A DNA stretch of 15,346 nucleotides from AP-15 sp036008325 (GTDB taxonomy: Bacteria; Pseudomonadota; Alphaproteobacteria; ATCC43930; CGMCC-115725): positions 1 to 15,346 of the forward strand of contig DASYNW010000138.1 in the NCBI GenBank assembly GCA_036008325.1. The letters run 5' to 3'. Position 1 is the first letter of the stretch; every line of letters begins with the position of its first letter. The translations under genes and the position numbers were made by a program. This document shows, in pieces, positions 13,638 through 15,346 of this stretch. The notes under the pieces are model-generated. The model was not told the origin of the DNA. It did not search any database and was given only the letters and a program-made list of their open reading frames with translations.

Positions 13638-15014
13638 ATGGCTACCGAAGTGCTGATGCCGGCGCTGTCGCCGACGATGACCGAGGGCAAGATCGCGCGT
13701 TGGCTGAAGAGCGAAGGCGAGAAGGTCAGAGCCGGCGACGTGCTCGCCGAGATCGAGACCGACAAGGCGACGATGGAAGTCGAAGCGGTCGACGAAGGCG
13801 TGCTCGCCCGGATCGTAATTGCCGAAGGCACCGACCATGTTGCGGTCAATACCCCGATCGCGGTGATCGCCGCCAACGGCGAAGACCCGGTCCCGGCCCC
13901 GGGCCCGAATGGCCGCGAACCAGCGGCGGCCGCCGCTGCGCCGCAGGCACGGGCGCCGCAACCTTCTGCCGCGCCGACCCCGCCGGCGGCTGCCCACGCC
14001 GCGCCAGCGGCTGAGCCCGAATACACCGGCGCCACCCGCACGATCACCGTGCGCGAGGCGCTGCGCGATGCGATCGCCGAAGAGATGCGCCGCGACGAGA
14101 CGGTCTTTCTGCTCGGCGAGGAGGTCGGCGAATACCAGGGCGCCTACAAGGTGAGCCAAGGCTTGCTCGAGGAATTCGGGGCGCGGCGGGTCATCGACAC
14201 GCCGATCACCGAGCAGGGCTTTGCCGGGCTCGGGGTCGGCGCGGGCTTTGCCGGGTTGCGCCCGATCGTCGAGTTCATGACCTTCAATTTCGCCATGCAG
14301 GCGATTGATCAGATTGTAAATTCTGCATCAAAGACGCGCTATATGTCGGGTGGGCAGATGGGCTGCCCGATCGTCTTTCGCGGGCCGAACGGCATCGCCG
14401 CACGAGTCGCCGCCCAGCATTCGCAATGCTATGCCAGCTGGTACGCGCATTGCCCCGGGCTCAAGGTCGTCGCTCCCTATACCGGGGCCGATCACAAGGG
14501 CTTGCTGAAATCGGCGATCCGCGACCCGAACCCGGTCGTCTTTCTCGAGCACGAACTGGTTTACGGCGAAAGCTTCGCGGTGCCGGACGACCCGGATTTC
14601 GTGGTGCCGATCGGCAAGGCGCGGATCGCCCGGCCGGGCACGCAGGTCACGGTCACCGCCTTCTCGCGCATGGTCAAGCTCGCGCTGCAGGCCGCCGAGG
14701 AGCTCGAAAAAGCCGGTATCTCGGCCGAGATCATCGATTTGCGCAGCCTGCGCCCATTCGACATCGAGACCGTCATCGCCTCGGTCAAAAAGACCAACCG
14801 GATCGTCGCGGTCGAGGAGGGCTGGCCGTTCGCCGGCATCGGCGCCGAAATCGCGGCGATGGTCATGGAGCAATGCTTCGACTGGCTCGACGCGCCGCTG
14901 AAGCGGGTCGCCGGCAAGGATGTGCCGTTGCCCTATGCGGCGAACCTCGAGCATCTGGCGGTGCCGCAGGTCGAGGACATCGTCGCCGCGGCGCGCGAGG
15001 TCGCCTACCGCTAG
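13638..15014 (+). CDS. pdhB: Pyruvate dehydrogenase E1 component, beta subunit, with N-terminal lipoyl domain
   Basis: A 458-residue protein built of a lipoyl domain (1-80; lipoylated Lys43 in ETDKATME), an Ala/Pro-rich linker (about 85-130) and the E1 beta transketolase-like domain (from about 134). The latter has TITVREALRDAIAEEM, LGEEVGEYQGAYKV, DTPITEQGFAGLGVGA and LRSLRPFDIETV. With PdhA it forms the pyruvate-decarboxylating E1. The lipoyl fusion on E1 beta is characteristic of many alphaproteobacteria; the extra swinging arm probably helps hold E1 and E2 together or pass acetyl groups. ATG 13638 gives the conserved MATEVLMPALSPTMTEG. The best ribosome site, AGGAGA at 13619-13624, is rather far away (13 bases). 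Its lipoyl segment is similar at the DNA level to that of pdhC. Confidence 0.97.
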   Translation: MATEVLMPALSPTMTEGKIARWLKSEGEKVRAGDVLAEIETDKATMEVEAVDEGVLARIVIAEGTDHVAVNTPIAVIAANGEDPVPAPGPNGREPAAAAAAPQARAPQPSAAPTPPAAAHAAPAAEPEYTGATRTITVREALRDAIAEEMRRDETVFLLGEEVGEYQGAYKVSQGLLEEFGARRVIDTPITEQGFAGLGVGAGFAGLRPIVEFMTFNFAMQAIDQIVNSASKTRYMSGGQMGCPIVFRGPNGIAARVAAQHSQCYASWYAHCPGLKVVAPYTGADHKGLLKSAIRDPNPVVFLEHELVYGESFAVPDDPDFVVPIGKARIARPGTQVTVTAFSRMVKLALQAAEELEKAGISAEIIDLRSLRPFDIETVIASVKKTNRIVAVEEGWPFAGIGAEIAAMVMEQCFDWLDAPLKRVAGKDVPLPYAANLEHLAVPQVEDIVAAAREVAYR

Positions 15015-15026
15015 ACCCGAACGAAT

Positions 15027-15112
15027 GTCATTGCGAGCGGAGCGAAGCAATCTCGGGCCGACGATCGCTCCGTCGGGATTGCTTCGTCAGCCTGCGGCCT
15101 CCTCGCAATGAC
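15027..15112. repeat. Dispersed imperfect palindrome, copy 2 (86 bp)
   Basis: The outer arms GTCATTGCGAG (15027-15037) and CTCGCAATGAC (15102-15112) are identical to those of the element at 9691-9778. The inner GAAGCAATC (15044-15052) is matched by GATTGCTTC (15077-15085). The centre differs from copy 1. It lies entirely between the pdhB stop (15014) and the pdhC start, so it should be transcribed as a hairpin within the pdh operon. Confidence 0.85.
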
Positions 15113-15134
15113 AAGCTGAATGGTGATGTGCGCC

Positions 15135-15346
15135 ATGCCGATCGAAATTCTGATGCCAGCGCTATCGCCGACCATGACCGAGGGCAACCTCGCGAAATGG
15201 TTGAAGCGCGAGGGCGACCAGGTTCGCTCGGGCGAGGTGCTCGCCGAGATCGAGACCGACAAGGCGACGATGGAGGTCGAGGCCATCGATGACGGCCGGG
15301 TCGGCAAGATCCTGGTTCCGGAGGGGACGCAGGGGGTCAAGGTCAA
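15135..15346 (+). CDS. pdhC: Pyruvate dehydrogenase E2 (dihydrolipoamide acetyltransferase), N-terminal part
   Basis: The first 70 residues of the E2 core subunit, cut by the window end. They form a lipoyl domain with MPIEILMPALSPTMTEG at the N-terminus and the lipoyl-lysine motif ETDKATMEVEA at about residues 40-50 (Lys43). The peripheral-subunit-binding and catalytic domains would follow outside. Other in-frame ATGs at 15120 and 15126 exist; 15135 is chosen because it yields the conserved N-terminus. No good Shine-Dalgarno sequence is present for any of them, since the palindrome's right arm ends at 15112. The E2 assignment rests on the position after pdhA-pdhB and on the lipoyl domain; the catalytic domain is not visible. 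Confidence 0.88.
   Translation, partial: MPIEILMPALSPTMTEGNLAKWLKREGDQVRSGEVLAEIETDKATMEVEAIDDGRVGKILVPEGTQGVKV

Noticed and set aside
12323..14047. 574-codon open frame on the minus strand across ftsB-like, pdhA and pdhB
   Set aside because: It lies opposite genes with clear catalytic motifs; its translation is low complexity (Ala, Gly, Arg, His rich). Long antisense frames are expected in high-GC DNA.
9691..15112. CRISPR-like repeat pair
   Set aside because: Only two copies more than 5 kb apart, each a long imperfect palindrome without spacers; no cas genes in the window.

Overview
This is a GC-rich window (most genes clearly above 60% G+C, with strong G/C at third codon positions) from an alphaproteobacterial chromosome. 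The gene order tpiA-secG-pyrG-kdsA-eno-ftsB-pdhA-pdhB-pdhC, and a pyruvate dehydrogenase E1 beta subunit carrying its own N-terminal lipoyl domain, point to the Alphaproteobacteria, probably something near Rhodospirillales. The order-level placement is inference.

Left part (1-1765): the 3' end of a ParA-like ATPase gene is followed by mscL, a mechanosensitive channel gene. mscL converges on an agmatinase-family ureohydrolase gene, and the two stop codons overlap.

Accessory part (1766-3186): a stretch of visibly lower G+C holds a gene for a three-repeat ricin-type (QxW) beta-trefoil lectin with an unassigned C-terminal beta-rich region. It is flanked by about 400 bp with at most one doubtful small ORF and by a short, hairpin-rich convergent gap. 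It looks like a recent insertion into a housekeeping neighbourhood.

Minus-strand block (3187-6606): two tandem tRNA-like genes sit behind a near-consensus sigma70 promoter, namely tRNA-Val(CAC) and a second tRNA-like gene with an abnormal anticodon loop and one extra base in its T-arm. Further along the same strand lie a metallo-beta-lactamase-fold hydrolase, a small membrane protein, a DUF2283 protein and an acetolactate-synthase-like ThDP enzyme. The last three are tightly spaced.

Right part (6736-15346): one long plus-strand housekeeping run covers lower glycolysis (TpiA, Eno), protein export (SecG), CTP synthesis (PyrG), the lipopolysaccharide sugar KDO (KdsA), cell division (FtsB-like) and the pyruvate dehydrogenase complex (PdhA, PdhB, truncated PdhC). 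Triose phosphate and 2-phosphoglycerate handling therefore sit next to the enzyme that turns pyruvate into acetyl-CoA, while Eno's product phosphoenolpyruvate is also a KdsA substrate. Two copies of an ~87-bp imperfect palindrome ending in the same 11-bp inverted arms lie inside this run, before kdsA and before pdhC.

I found no CRISPR array, transposase, phage module or clear new multi-gene system. The points most worth checking are the odd tRNA-like gene, a histidine replacing the near-invariant glutamine after the CTP synthase nucleophile, the lectin island and the intra-operon palindromes.
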